In this document: one piece after another, positions 39,246 to 48,006 of the stretch
Layout: each line of letters begins with the position of its first letter
How positions within the stretch are numbered: the stretch's first letter is position 1
DNA from: Streptomyces flavofungini
Lineage (GTDB): Bacteria; Actinomycetota; Actinomycetes; Streptomycetales; Streptomycetaceae
Length of the DNA stretch: 64,000 nucleotides
Direction of reading: 5' to 3'
NCBI RefSeq assembly: GCF_030388665.1
Contig: NZ_CP128846.1
Coordinates: 2,892,001 to 2,956,000, forward strand
Made by a program: the position numbers and the translations under genes
Notes under the pieces: model-generated
Told to the model about the DNA's origin: nothing
Seen by the model: the letters and a program-made list of their open reading frames with translations, nothing else
Databases searched by the model: none

Positions 39246-41645
39246 TCACCGGGGATTCCGAGCCAGCCACTCCCGCAACTCCCGGTGCCGGAACTCGTAC
39301 TCCCCGCCCACCACGCGGAGCAGCCCCGCGTGGTAGGCCCAGGCCAGGAACGCGCTGGGGCGTGGCGGGACCCGGCCGAGGGCGGCGCCGCCGAGGGTGG
39401 AGGCGCCGCGCGCCATGCTGCCGCCGAGTTCGGCGGCGCCGAAGCCGACGACCAGGTAGACGACCCCGGCGAAGCCGAGCATCGCTTCGGCGCCTCGACC
39501 CACGATGAAGGCGAGGGCGAAGGCGGGCAGGTTGGACGTCCGGGAGGCCCGGCGCCAGACGCGGCCGACGGCGTCCGCGCGCGGCTCGGTGCCGGGGCCG
39601 AGGAAGACGCAGGCGAGGACGTAGAAGAGGAGGGTGCCCACGGAGGCGCCGCCGCTGAAACCGTCGCCCGGTGCCGGGAAGTCGTGCGCAGCGCCGATCG
39701 TGACGCCGATGCCCCCTCCGACCAGGGCGAAGCCGGGCAGAACACGGACGCGCCACAGCACGAGGGCGGCAAGAGCGAGCCCGCCCCCACAGACGGCCGC
39801 GAGCACCGGGTCGTACGTCATGGCGATCCGGACGACGGGCCCGGCGACGAGGGGCGCGGCCACGCAGGCGGCGAGTTCGCGGGCGTCGCGGTAGGCGACG
39901 AAGGGGATGGCGGCGATGAGGTAGGCCAGGCACGCGCACTGGGCGAGCAGGACGCCCACCGCGTACCAGGCCTCCTGCGGCACGGCGGCGTACGCGTCGC
40001 TGAAGGGGACCATGGCGCCGAGCACGAAGAGTGCCAGGACCGGGGTGGTCGAGCCACCGCCGGAGACGGTGGTCCGCAGGGCTCGGCGGAGGCGTTCCGG
40101 CCACCGGAGCCGCGGCCGGCGCACTCGCTCCGCGGACCCCAGGGGAGTGTGCTCGCACAGCATGGTCGACCGGGTCATGGCGGAGGCCAGCGCGACGAGC
40201 CCCGAGAAGAACAGGGGGTGGGGAAACTCTTCACTACGGGCCCACCACTCCTCGGGTACGAGCCCGCGCACCAGGTCGGGCACGACGTACAGCGCGCCGG
40301 CGGCGGCGACGGCGACCGTCAGGGCCGACGCGGCACGGGTCACGTGAGGCCCGACGACCCGCCCGTGGGTCGCGCCCCCGTGCTCCGCCGCAGCGGCCAT
40401 GCGCCCCAGCCACCGGTGGACCCGCCGGGGCGCGTACTCCCGCTGCCGTCCCCACACCGTCCGGTCCCCGGTCAGGCTCCCCCGCGCCCGCCGCACCGCG
40501 GCGTTGGCGGACGTGGTGGCGGCCGGGACGTACCGGGCCAGCAACTGCTCACGGATCTCGTCGGCCGAAGCACCGGACACCGGCGGCGCCACGTCGGGGG
40601 ACTCCCCGTACACGGCGAAGGCGAGCCCCAGATAGAACGGCGAGCTCAGGGCGTCGGCGACGGCCCCGCCCGCCGTGCCGTCCCCGATGGCGTCGACGAC
40701 GGCGTCCATCGGGGAGGACCGTCCGTCGGACCGCAGGGCGACGTAGCGCCGCGCCTGCTCGGCGTCGACGCCGCCGACGCGCAGCAGCGTGGCCTCGCGG
40801 AGCCACGTGTGCAGGCCGGACAGCTCCGCGTACCGCTGCTCGCGGCAGGTCAGGACGAGGGGGGCGCTGCCGCCGACGGCCTGGTAGGCGTTGAGTTCGG
40901 CGAGGGCCCGGCAGGCCCGCTCGGGCTCCCCGTCCTCGGGGTCCATCTCGTCGAGCCCGTCCAGTACGGGAACGACGAGCCGCCGGGAGACGAGGTCGGC
41001 GGCGACGGCCGTCGGCACCTCGTAGGACTTGACCAGACTGTCCTTGAGCCAGTGCTCGAACCCGCCGACCGTCCGCCGCCCGCCCCACCAGCGGCGCCGG
41101 GTCCGCGCCGGAGGCAGATCCCGGATGGCGAGCCGTACGGGCACGGCGTCCTCGGCTCCGCGCACGCCGAGCAGCCGCACCACGAGGTGCACCGCGAACA
41201 CGGTCTTCCCGGCCCCCGGCTCCCCGGTCATGACGAGCCGTCCGGGCTCCGCGCAGTACCACTGCGCCACGTCGGACAACCGCTGCGGCCCCGGCGGCTC
41301 GGCGCCGCCCCACCGGGGCGTCACCTCCACCGGCAGGTCGATCAGATGCGCCCCGGTGCCCAACATGTGCGTGCGCTCGGCGACTTCGACGTCCTCCACG
41401 GCACGGGCGAGCTGGTCGAGGGCGACCGCGCGAGCGTCACTGGCCCGCTGCAACCGCAGCGCACTGAGACTGACCCCCGCCCCCACCAGGATCCCGAGCA
41501 CCCCCAACGGCACCCCCAGGACCCCGGCCACGTCCTGCGGCCCGAGCTCTGCGCCCCGAACCGACCACCCCGCCCATCCGCACCCGGCGACCAGAACGGC
41601 CACCCCGCCCCCGAGCAGCCACCGCACCCCCGCGGACTCCCTCAC
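39246..41645 (-). CDS. NACHT-domain NTPase with multiple C-terminal membrane segments
   Basis: STAND-type signalling NTPase of 799 residues. Two N-terminal membrane helices (about 9-27 and 38-58) lead to a NACHT core: Walker A GEPGAGKT at 141-148, Walker B VVPVLDGLDEMDP near 224-236, and sensor VLTCREQRY. After residue 420 come eight or more hydrophobic helices in pairs, then a soluble end EFRHRELREWLARNPR. The GTG start overlaps the stop of the HTH-TM gene by four bases (GTGA at 41642-41645). Membrane NACHT proteins are common but unstudied in Streptomyces; signalling, immunity or stress sensing are all possible. Confidence 0.85.
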   Translation of the reverse strand: MRESAGVRWLLGGGVAVLVAGCGWAGWSVRGAELGPQDVAGVLGVPLGVLGILVGAGVSLSALRLQRASDARAVALDQLARAVEDVEVAERTHMLGTGAHLIDLPVEVTPRWGGAEPPGPQRLSDVAQWYCAEPGRLVMTGEPGAGKTVFAVHLVVRLLGVRGAEDAVPVRLAIRDLPPARTRRRWWGGRRTVGGFEHWLKDSLVKSYEVPTAVAADLVSRRLVVPVLDGLDEMDPEDGEPERACRALAELNAYQAVGGSAPLVLTCREQRYAELSGLHTWLREATLLRVGGVDAEQARRYVALRSDGRSSPMDAVVDAIGDGTAGGAVADALSSPFYLGLAFAVYGESPDVAPPVSGASADEIREQLLARYVPAATTSANAAVRRARGSLTGDRTVWGRQREYAPRRVHRWLGRMAAAAEHGGATHGRVVGPHVTRAASALTVAVAAAGALYVVPDLVRGLVPEEWWARSEEFPHPLFFSGLVALASAMTRSTMLCEHTPLGSAERVRRPRLRWPERLRRALRTTVSGGGSTTPVLALFVLGAMVPFSDAYAAVPQEAWYAVGVLLAQCACLAYLIAAIPFVAYRDARELAACVAAPLVAGPVVRIAMTYDPVLAAVCGGGLALAALVLWRVRVLPGFALVGGGIGVTIGAAHDFPAPGDGFSGGASVGTLLFYVLACVFLGPGTEPRADAVGRVWRRASRTSNLPAFALAFIVGRGAEAMLGFAGVVYLVVGFGAAELGGSMARGASTLGGAALGRVPPRPSAFLAWAYHAGLLRVVGGEYEFRHRELREWLARNPR

Positions 41646-43480
41646 GCGCGGTACTCCACGAGCACCGGGCTCTCCCCGTACACCACCCGCTCCCCCGCCC
41701 GCACCCGCCGCACCCCGCCACCCGTCCGGCGCAGCCGGTGTGCCCCCTCGTCCAACTCGGCCACCGCACGGCCCTGTTGGGTCCACCGGACCGCGAAGCG
41801 GGGGCCCGCCGGGTCGGGCTCACGGGTGTCGCCGGGACGGAAGAGGCACTCGTAGACGCCGTCCGGGAGGCCGACTCCCCTGCCCTTGCCGCAGGAGGTG
41901 ATCCGTTTGTCGGCCAGCCAGGCGTGGAGGCGGCCGATGCGGCGGCCCGGCTCCGCGGGCGGGCCGCCGACGGGCTGGACGACCAGGGGGATGTTCCTGC
42001 CGCCCCAGGCGTAGAAGTACATCCGTTCGACGAAGGACTTACGGGCGTAGAGGCCGACCAGGTAGAAGCGCACGGCGTAGTCGTCGGCGCGGCGGGCGGA
42101 GAGGTGGGCGCCGTCGTCGATCTCCGCGCCGGGGCCGGTGTTCCACACGCGCCGGCCCACGCTGTGTCTGCGGAAGACGTCCTCCGCCTTCGCCGCGAGT
42201 TCGATGATCTCCTCGGGCGGCCCGTCGGCCCGGCGCGGGTGCAGCTTGAGCGCCGCGGTGTCGCAGAACTCGTACGCCCCGGTACGCACGAACCTCGCGA
42301 GCAGTTCCCTGCCTTCGGGCTCCCACAGCTTGCCGAAGGAGGGGCACGCGAGTTTCGCGTCCGGGTCGACGCGCCGGATGATCCGTGCCGCGACGCGCAC
42401 CATCTTGGCCAGCGTGGCCATGCTCCCGGCGTAGTGGGACGTGGCCCCCACGCTGTCCCAGAGTTCGTACGCCGCGATGCGGGAGCGGTAGCGCGTGGCG
42501 ACCTTCTCGACGAAGTGCTCCCAGTCGGCGAGATCGTCGGGGGGCGCGGCGCGCGAGTCCTCCGGGTACGGCGTCTTCGGTCCTTCGGGAGCAGCCCAGC
42601 CCGGAGTGCCTCCGAACACGAACAGGATGGGCAGGTGCTTGCGTTCGGCGCCCCGCACCGAGCGCTCCAGGATCTTCCAGTCGAACTTCCCGCGTTCCGG
42701 CTCGACCTGGGCCCAGCGGGTCTCGCTCTCCCACAGCCGGACCCCGCCGACGGCGAAGTCCGGCATGAGGCCGGTGTCGGTGTTCATCGTGATGCCGAAG
42801 AACTCGGGGTCGAGCGGCTTGGGCGCAAGGGCCCAGTACGGGCCGTCGGTCCGCTGGCCGGAGGAGCGGTCCGCCGTGCCGCCGCCGCTCCCTGTGCCGC
42901 CGCTCGCCGTGGTGCCCCCGCCTTCGCCGCCCGGGTCCGGCCGCCCGTCGAAGGTCACCGCGCTCACCACGGCGACGGCGACGATCACGGCGAGCAGGAG
43001 CGTGCGCGAGCGAGGGCGATGCCGGGAGAAGGGGAGCGGCAGGGTGCGGGGAAGGGGCAGACGGAGGGGGCGGGGCAGGCTGAGGGGACGGGGGCGAGCG
43101 CGGCGAAGGGGGACCGGCTCGGCGGGCGGTTCAGCGGGCGGCTCGGCGGGCAGTTCGGCGGGCGGTTCAGCGGCCGGTTCGCCCGCCGCATCCATGGTCG
43201 CCGCATCCGTGGTCGCCGTACCAGTGGCCGCCGTACCCGTGGCCGCCGCATCCGCCCGCGCCCATGCCCCGTACAGCCGGTCCAGCTCCCCCTGCCCCGC
43301 CCCGCACACCCGGGCGATCCGCTCGACCGTGCCGAAGCTCGCGGGCACCGTCAGGCCCTGGCAGTAGCGGTGCACCGAGGACCGGCTCAGGCCCGTGCGG
43401 CTCGCGAGAGCCGTGTAGCTGCGGCCGCTGCGCTCCTTCAACTCCTGCAGAAGATCGGCCAGTTCGTGAGTCTCACTCAT
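41642..43480 (-). CDS. Transmembrane HTH protein with extracellular glycosidase-like (apparently inactive) domain
   Basis: A 612-residue one-component membrane regulator or sensor. Residues 1-75 are an XRE-type helix-turn-helix (YTALASRTGLSRSSVHRYCQG). A linker with repeated EPPAEPPAE units and a basic Arg/Pro stretch precedes one transmembrane helix (160-177). A Gly/Ser linker leads to an extracytoplasmic TIM-barrel domain resembling GH39/GH5 glycosidases from about 225. The acid/base site expected as WNEP reads ELWDSVG (339-345) and the nucleophile site reads VWNTGPGA (445-452), so both catalytic Glu residues are missing. It is probably a binding domain. It is translationally coupled to the NACHT gene. 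Confidence 0.8.
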   Translation of the reverse strand: MSETHELADLLQELKERSGRSYTALASRTGLSRSSVHRYCQGLTVPASFGTVERIARVCGAGQGELDRLYGAWARADAAATGTAATGTATTDAATMDAAGEPAAEPPAELPAEPPAEPPAEPVPLRRARPRPLSLPRPLRLPLPRTLPLPFSRHRPRSRTLLLAVIVAVAVVSAVTFDGRPDPGGEGGGTTASGGTGSGGGTADRSSGQRTDGPYWALAPKPLDPEFFGITMNTDTGLMPDFAVGGVRLWESETRWAQVEPERGKFDWKILERSVRGAERKHLPILFVFGGTPGWAAPEGPKTPYPEDSRAAPPDDLADWEHFVEKVATRYRSRIAAYELWDSVGATSHYAGSMATLAKMVRVAARIIRRVDPDAKLACPSFGKLWEPEGRELLARFVRTGAYEFCDTAALKLHPRRADGPPEEIIELAAKAEDVFRRHSVGRRVWNTGPGAEIDDGAHLSARRADDYAVRFYLVGLYARKSFVERMYFYAWGGRNIPLVVQPVGGPPAEPGRRIGRLHAWLADKRITSCGKGRGVGLPDGVYECLFRPGDTREPDPAGPRFAVRWTQQGRAVAELDEGAHRLRRTGGGVRRVRAGERVVYGESPVLVEYRA

Positions 43481-43547
43481 GGGCTTGCCCCTGTGTCCGT
43501 CCCACAGCGGCAGAACATAGCAGGCAGGGCGGTTTCGGGCGTCCCAT

Positions 43548-43562
43548 CGTCCCAGCGGGACG
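43548..43562. promoter_or_regulatory. Inverted repeat CGTCCC-AGC-GGGACG upstream of the HTH-TM gene
   Basis: Perfect 6-bp arms around AGC, with an extra CGTCCC half-site at 43540-43545. A TATGTT -10-like box on the minus strand (43519-43514) lies between it and the HTH-TM start. It is a candidate operator for autoregulation, or for the divergent ArsR-type regulator. Confidence 0.45.
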
Positions 43563-43656
43563 CGTCCGCCTTGCCGACGGCGCGTCTCATCGAGATCGTC
43601 GTCCGTGTCGCCGTTCGGGGGAGCGGCGACCGCTCGACACCATCGGAGGAACCACC

Positions 43657-44613
43657 GTGCTGCGTGTCCACTTCACCGCGACCGATCTCGTCCGGACCCG
43701 GGTCTCCGACGGAGCGGATCCGCTCTGGGAGACCGTCCTCAGCCTGCACCGCCTCCAGGACCAGCATCCCGATCCGGCCCTCGCCGCCTGCCGCCGCTCA
43801 GGGCACGGCGACAGGCGGGGGCCGCTCGGGATGCTCCTGCCGCTCGTACCGCGACGCGGGTACTTCCCGGACTTCCTCACGCCGCCCGCCGCGGCGGCCG
43901 GGATCGAGCCCGGCCTCGACGCGCTGATGTCCACGCCCCGCGCCCGGCTGCGCGCCGAGCTGAGCGTCCTCGCCGCCCGCAACCCGCTGCCGTCCTGGAC
44001 CCGCTCCCTGGCCGACGGCGAACCCGCCGCCCTGCGCCGGCTCGCCCGCGCCCTGCGCACGTACCACCAGGGGACGCTCGGCCCCCGTTGGCCGCACATC
44101 ACCCGGCGCGCGAACAGCGACCGCGCGCTGCGGCTGCACGCCCTGTGGCACGGCGGCGCGGAGGCGATGCTGCGGACGTACGGCTCGTCGATGCGGTGGC
44201 GGCCGCCGGTGCTCGAAGTCGCGTACCCGGTCGACCGGGACCTGCGGCTCGACGGGCGGGGGCTGCTCCTGGTGCCGTCCTGCTACGCCCGCAGCCCGGT
44301 CGCCCTCGCGGACACCGCGCTCCCGCCGACGCTCGTCCACCCGGTCAAGCCGCGCACGGCCGACGACGACCGACCCGCGTACGAGAGCCTGGCGCCCCTG
44401 CTCGGCCACACCCGGGCCGCCGTGCTCCAGGCACTCGGCGGCGAGCCCACCACCACGGAACTCGCCCGCCGAGCCGGCGTCTCCCTCTCCTCGGCGAGCG
44501 AACACGCCGCCGTCCTGCGTGAGGCGGGCCTGGTCTCCAGCGTCCGCCAGAGCAACGCGGTACGCCACGCGCTGACGCCTCTGGGCTCGGCGTTGCTGCG
44601 CGGAGCAGGATGA
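43657..44613 (+). CDS. ArsR-type winged-helix transcriptional regulator
   Basis: Regulator of 318 residues with a long N-terminal domain of unknown function (LRVHFTATDLVRTRVSDGADPLWE...) and a C-terminal ArsR-like winged helix: LLGHTRAAVLQALGGEPTTTELARRAGVSLSSASEHAAVLREAGLVSSVRQ. This architecture is common in Streptomyces and usually annotated as a DUF5937 or winged-helix regulator. GTG 43657 has CGGAGGA at the right distance. It is divergent from the HTH-TM/NACHT pair, so it may control them. No metal-binding Cys motif is seen. Confidence 0.87.
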   Translation: MLRVHFTATDLVRTRVSDGADPLWETVLSLHRLQDQHPDPALAACRRSGHGDRRGPLGMLLPLVPRRGYFPDFLTPPAAAAGIEPGLDALMSTPRARLRAELSVLAARNPLPSWTRSLADGEPAALRRLARALRTYHQGTLGPRWPHITRRANSDRALRLHALWHGGAEAMLRTYGSSMRWRPPVLEVAYPVDRDLRLDGRGLLLVPSCYARSPVALADTALPPTLVHPVKPRTADDDRPAYESLAPLLGHTRAAVLQALGGEPTTTELARRAGVSLSSASEHAAVLREAGLVSSVRQSNAVRHALTPLGSALLRGAG

Positions 44614-44630
44614 CGTCGGCGCAGGTCGAT

Positions 44631-44672
44631 AAGCCTGTCCGGCGATTGAGGACGAGGCCGAAGGCCGATCCG
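44631..44672. repeat. Widespread Streptomyces intergenic repeat (GTCCGGCGATTGAGGACGAG)
   Basis: The string AAGCCTGTCCGGCGATTGAG and the following GACGAGGCCGAAGGCCGA match an element that I recall in many intergenic regions of Streptomyces chromosomes. It lies between the convergent regulator and dicarboxylate carrier genes and contains the small hairpin GGCCGAAGGCC. It may serve as a transcript end. Confidence 0.7.
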
Positions 44673-44702
44673 GCCCCGGCCCGTCCAAGGGTCACGCGAA
44701 GG

Positions 44703-46139
44703 TCAGACCTTGACGGCGGCAGCCTCATCGGCGGCCCGCCCCTCAGGGACCTCGGCCTCGGCCGCGGAGGCGGGCTTCTTCTCCAGGGAAGGCCCCACGC
44801 CCCCGTGGTCGTCGTCGAGGAGCGTCCGCTCGTCGAAGGGAAGCTCGCCGTCCAGGACGGCGGCCACCCGCTCCCGGTCGACCTCCTTCGTCCACGTACC
44901 GATCAGCAACGTCGCGACCGCGTTGCCCGCGAAGTTCGTCAGCGCACGGGCCTCGCTCATGAAGCGGTCGACGCCGATGATGAGGCCGACGCCGTCGACG
45001 AGGGCGGGCTTGTGGGACTGCAGCCCGCTCGCGAGGACCGCGATGCCCGAGCCGGAGACGCCCGCCGCGCCCTTGGACGCGATCATCATGAACAGCAGCA
45101 GCGAGATCTGCTCGCCGATGCCGAGCGGCTGGCCCATCGCGTCGGCGATGAACAGCGAGGCCATCGTCAGATAGATCATCGTGCCGTCGAGGTTGAAGGA
45201 GTACCCGGTGGGGACGGTGATGCCGACGACCGGGCGGCTCACGCCCAAGTGCTCCATCTTCGCGATGAGCCGCGGCAGCGCGGACTCCGACGAGGACGTG
45301 GAGAGGATCAGCAGGAACTCGCGGCCCAGGTAGCGGAGCAGCTTGAACAGGTTCACGCCGGTCGCGAGGCGCAGCAGCGTGCCGAGCACCAGCAGGATGA
45401 ACAGCGCACAGGTGATGTAGAACCCGATCATGATGGTGGCGAGCGCCTTGAGCGCGTCCGTGCCGGTCTCGCCGATCACGGCGGCCATCGCGCCGAACGC
45501 GCCGAGGGGCGCCATCCACATGATCATGCCGAGGATGCGGAAGACCAGCTTCTGGATGTGCTGCACCCCGCGCAGGACCGGCTCGCCCGTCTTGCCCATG
45601 GCCTGGAGCGCGAAGCCGACGAGGAGGGCGACGAGGAGGGTCTGGAGGACCTCGCCCTCGGTGAAGGCCGAGACCATCGTCTTGGGGATGATGCCGAGCG
45701 CGAAGTCGACCAGGCCCTTGTCCGCCTCGTCGGCGGCGGTGTGGCCCGCCTTCTTGTCCGACGCGTCCAGGTCCATGCCGTCGCCGGGGTGCAGGATGTT
45801 GCCGACGATCAGGCCGATGGCGAGCGCCACCACGGACATCGCGACGAAGTAGGCGAGCGCGAGCCCGCCGACCTTGCCGACCTTCGCTGCCTGCCGGACC
45901 GAGCCCACGCCGAGGACGATCGTGCAGAAGATGATCGGCGAGATCATCATCTTGATCAGGTTCACGAAGCCCGTGCCGATGGGCTTGAGCTCCTTGGCGA
46001 AGTCCGGCGCGATGAAGCCGACGGCGATGCCGAGCAGTACGGCGGCGATGACGGCGATGTACAGGTAGTGGGTCCGGTCCCGTTTCGCGGGCGGTGCGCC
46101 CGTACCGGCGGTGTCGGCCGCCGTCTGTCCCTGTGCCAC
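44703..46139 (-). CDS. C4-dicarboxylate/cation symporter (DctA/GltP family)
   Basis: Sodium- or proton-coupled importer of succinate, fumarate, malate or glutamate, 478 residues. Family hallmarks: IKMMISPIIFCTIVLGVGS, the Ser-rich hairpin LSTSSSESALPRLIAKMEHLG, GYSFNLDGTMIYLTMASLFIADAMG, and SKGAAGVSGSGIAVLA before the NFAGNAVATLLIG motif. The C-terminus is an acidic tail. It is divergent from a CitA/DcuS-like sensor kinase and its regulator, so induction by extracellular dicarboxylates is likely. The start ATG 46139 is preceded by AAGGAGG. Confidence 0.93.
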   Translation of the reverse strand: MAQGQTAADTAGTGAPPAKRDRTHYLYIAVIAAVLLGIAVGFIAPDFAKELKPIGTGFVNLIKMMISPIIFCTIVLGVGSVRQAAKVGKVGGLALAYFVAMSVVALAIGLIVGNILHPGDGMDLDASDKKAGHTAADEADKGLVDFALGIIPKTMVSAFTEGEVLQTLLVALLVGFALQAMGKTGEPVLRGVQHIQKLVFRILGMIMWMAPLGAFGAMAAVIGETGTDALKALATIMIGFYITCALFILLVLGTLLRLATGVNLFKLLRYLGREFLLILSTSSSESALPRLIAKMEHLGVSRPVVGITVPTGYSFNLDGTMIYLTMASLFIADAMGQPLGIGEQISLLLFMMIASKGAAGVSGSGIAVLASGLQSHKPALVDGVGLIIGVDRFMSEARALTNFAGNAVATLLIGTWTKEVDRERVAAVLDGELPFDERTLLDDDHGGVGPSLEKKPASAAEAEVPEGRAADEAAAVKV

Positions 46140-46170
46140 GGGGTGCCTCCTTGGGCTACGTACGCTAGGT

Positions 46171-46200
46171 ACGACTGGCGTCTGCGTCCTCGCTAGTCGT
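46171..46200. promoter_or_regulatory. Inverted repeat between dctA-like and sensor-kinase genes
   Basis: ACGACTGGCG (46171-46180) and CGCTAGTCGT (46191-46200) match at nine of ten positions with a 10-nt spacer, one helical turn apart. It is 32 nt upstream of the carrier start. It is a good candidate binding site for the neighbouring response regulator. A second dyad GTGAC-GGCG-GTCAC lies at 46244-46257. Confidence 0.5.
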
Positions 46201-46305
46201 GCGGCTCACGTCCTGGCGATTCCGGGTGACTATCTCCCGGCCTGTGACGGCGGTCACGGTTACGTTCATTTAGTTCGCGCATACACATCACGGCAGACTG
46301 GCGAT

Positions 46306-48006
46306 ATGTCCCAGGTCCCCCGACCGCCTCGTTCGCCCCGTCGGCCCCGTCGGCCCCGCGGCCCCCGCAGCCTCGCCGGCCAGCTCTTCGCGATGCAGGT
46401 GGTCCTGGTGGCGGTCGTGGTCGCGGGCTGCGCCCTGTTCACGTACCTGAGCGACCGGCACCAGGCCGAGGAGGCCGCCCTGCGCCAGGCCACGGCGGCG
46501 GCGCGGGCGGTGGCGGACGCGCCCTCGGTGCGCGAGGCGATCCGCGGCGATGACCCGTCCCGCAGGCTCCAGCCGTACGCCACCGACGTGCAGCGGCACA
46601 CCGGCGTCGACTTCGTGACGATCATGGACCCGCGGGGCATCCGCTGGACCCACCCCGACCCCGACCGCATCGGCGAGCGCTTCCTCGGCCACCGGGCGGA
46701 GGCCCTGCGCGGCCGGACCTTCACCGAGATCTACACCGGCACCCTCGGCGCGTCCGCGCGCGTGGTCACGCCCGTCTTCGACGGCGGCGACGACCGGCGC
46801 GGTCGGACGGGCCGCATCGTCGGCCTGGTCAGCGCGGGCATCACCATCGACGCGATCAGCGAGAGGGCCCGCGGCCAGCTCGTGGCGCTGCTCGGCGTCG
46901 CGGTCGGCGCGCTCGCCCTCGGCGCCGTCGGCACGTACGTGATCAACGCCCGGCTCCGCCGCTCCACCCACGGCATGAACGCCACCGAGCTGAGCCGCAT
47001 GCACGACTACCACGAGGCCGCGCTGCACGCCGTCCGCGAGGGGCTGCTCATGCTCGACGGGCGGCGCCGCGTCGCCCTCATCAACGACGGCGCCCGCGAG
47101 CTGCTCGGCGCGCCCGAGGGCGTCGTCGGCCGGCACGTCACCGACCTCGGCCTGCCCGCGCCGCTCACCGGCGCGCTGCTCGACGCCCGGCCGCGGGTCG
47201 ACGAGGTGCATCTGACGGCCGACCGGGTCCTGGTCGTCAACACCTCGCCCGTCTCCGGCGGCGACCGCAGGGGCACCGTCGTGACCCTCCGCGACCACAC
47301 CGAACTCCAGGCGCTCGCGGGCGAGCTGAACTCCGAACGCGGCTTCACCCGGGCCCTGCGCTCGCAGGCCCACGAGGCCGCGAACCGGCTGCACACGGTG
47401 GTGTCCCTGATCGAGCTCGGCCGCGCCGACGAGGCCGTGGAGTTCGCCACCGCCGAGCTGGAGCTGGCCCAGGCCCTCACCGACCAGGTCGTCGCCGCCG
47501 TCAACGAACCCGTCCTCGCCGCCCTCCTCCTCGGCAAGGCCGCACAGGCCAACGAGCACGGCGTGGAGCTGGTCGTCTCCGCCGACACCAGCGTCGACGA
47601 CGGCATGCTCCCGCCCGGCCTGCCGCCCCGCGACCTGGTCACCGTCCTCGGCAACCTCATCGACAACGCCGTCGACGCCGCCCAGGGCTCCCCCGCGGCC
47701 CGCGTCACGGTGACGGTCCGCGCGGAGTCCGGCGGCCTGCTCCTGCGGGTCACCGACACCGGCCCGGGCGTCGACCCCGCCCGACGCGAGTCGGTCTTCC
47801 AGCACGGCTGGAGCACCAAGGCCCCCGCGGGCCGCGGCCTCGGCCTCTCCCTGGTCCACCAGACGGTGACCCGCCACGGGGGGACGCTGACCTTGACGGA
47901 ACCGGAGGGGGGCGGTGCAGAGTTCACGGCGACGCTGCCGCTGGCCGCCAGCACCAGCGCTGTGGGAAATCGTCCCGCAGGGCGAGACGGAAAGGCCGAC
48001 AGATGA
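46306..48006 (+). CDS. CitA/DcuS-type sensor histidine kinase
   Basis: Membrane sensor of 566 residues: a basic Pro/Arg N-tail, helix 1 (27-48), an extracytoplasmic single-Cache domain containing DFVTIMDPRGIRWTHPDPDRIGERF (the dicarboxylate or citrate-binding type), helix 2 (192-213), a PAS domain, and a SpoOB-like dimerisation helix with the phospho-acceptor His356 in RSQAHEAANRLHTVVSL. The ATPase domain has the N-box NLIDNAVDAA and G-boxes DTGPGVD and GRGLGLSLV. ATG 46306 is used; earlier frames lack similarity. The stop overlaps the response regulator start (ATGA). Confidence 0.93.
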   Translation: MSQVPRPPRSPRRPRRPRGPRSLAGQLFAMQVVLVAVVVAGCALFTYLSDRHQAEEAALRQATAAARAVADAPSVREAIRGDDPSRRLQPYATDVQRHTGVDFVTIMDPRGIRWTHPDPDRIGERFLGHRAEALRGRTFTEIYTGTLGASARVVTPVFDGGDDRRGRTGRIVGLVSAGITIDAISERARGQLVALLGVAVGALALGAVGTYVINARLRRSTHGMNATELSRMHDYHEAALHAVREGLLMLDGRRRVALINDGARELLGAPEGVVGRHVTDLGLPAPLTGALLDARPRVDEVHLTADRVLVVNTSPVSGGDRRGTVVTLRDHTELQALAGELNSERGFTRALRSQAHEAANRLHTVVSLIELGRADEAVEFATAELELAQALTDQVVAAVNEPVLAALLLGKAAQANEHGVELVVSADTSVDDGMLPPGLPPRDLVTVLGNLIDNAVDAAQGSPAARVTVTVRAESGGLLLRVTDTGPGVDPARRESVFQHGWSTKAPAGRGLGLSLVHQTVTRHGGTLTLTEPEGGGAEFTATLPLAASTSAVGNRPAGRDGKADR

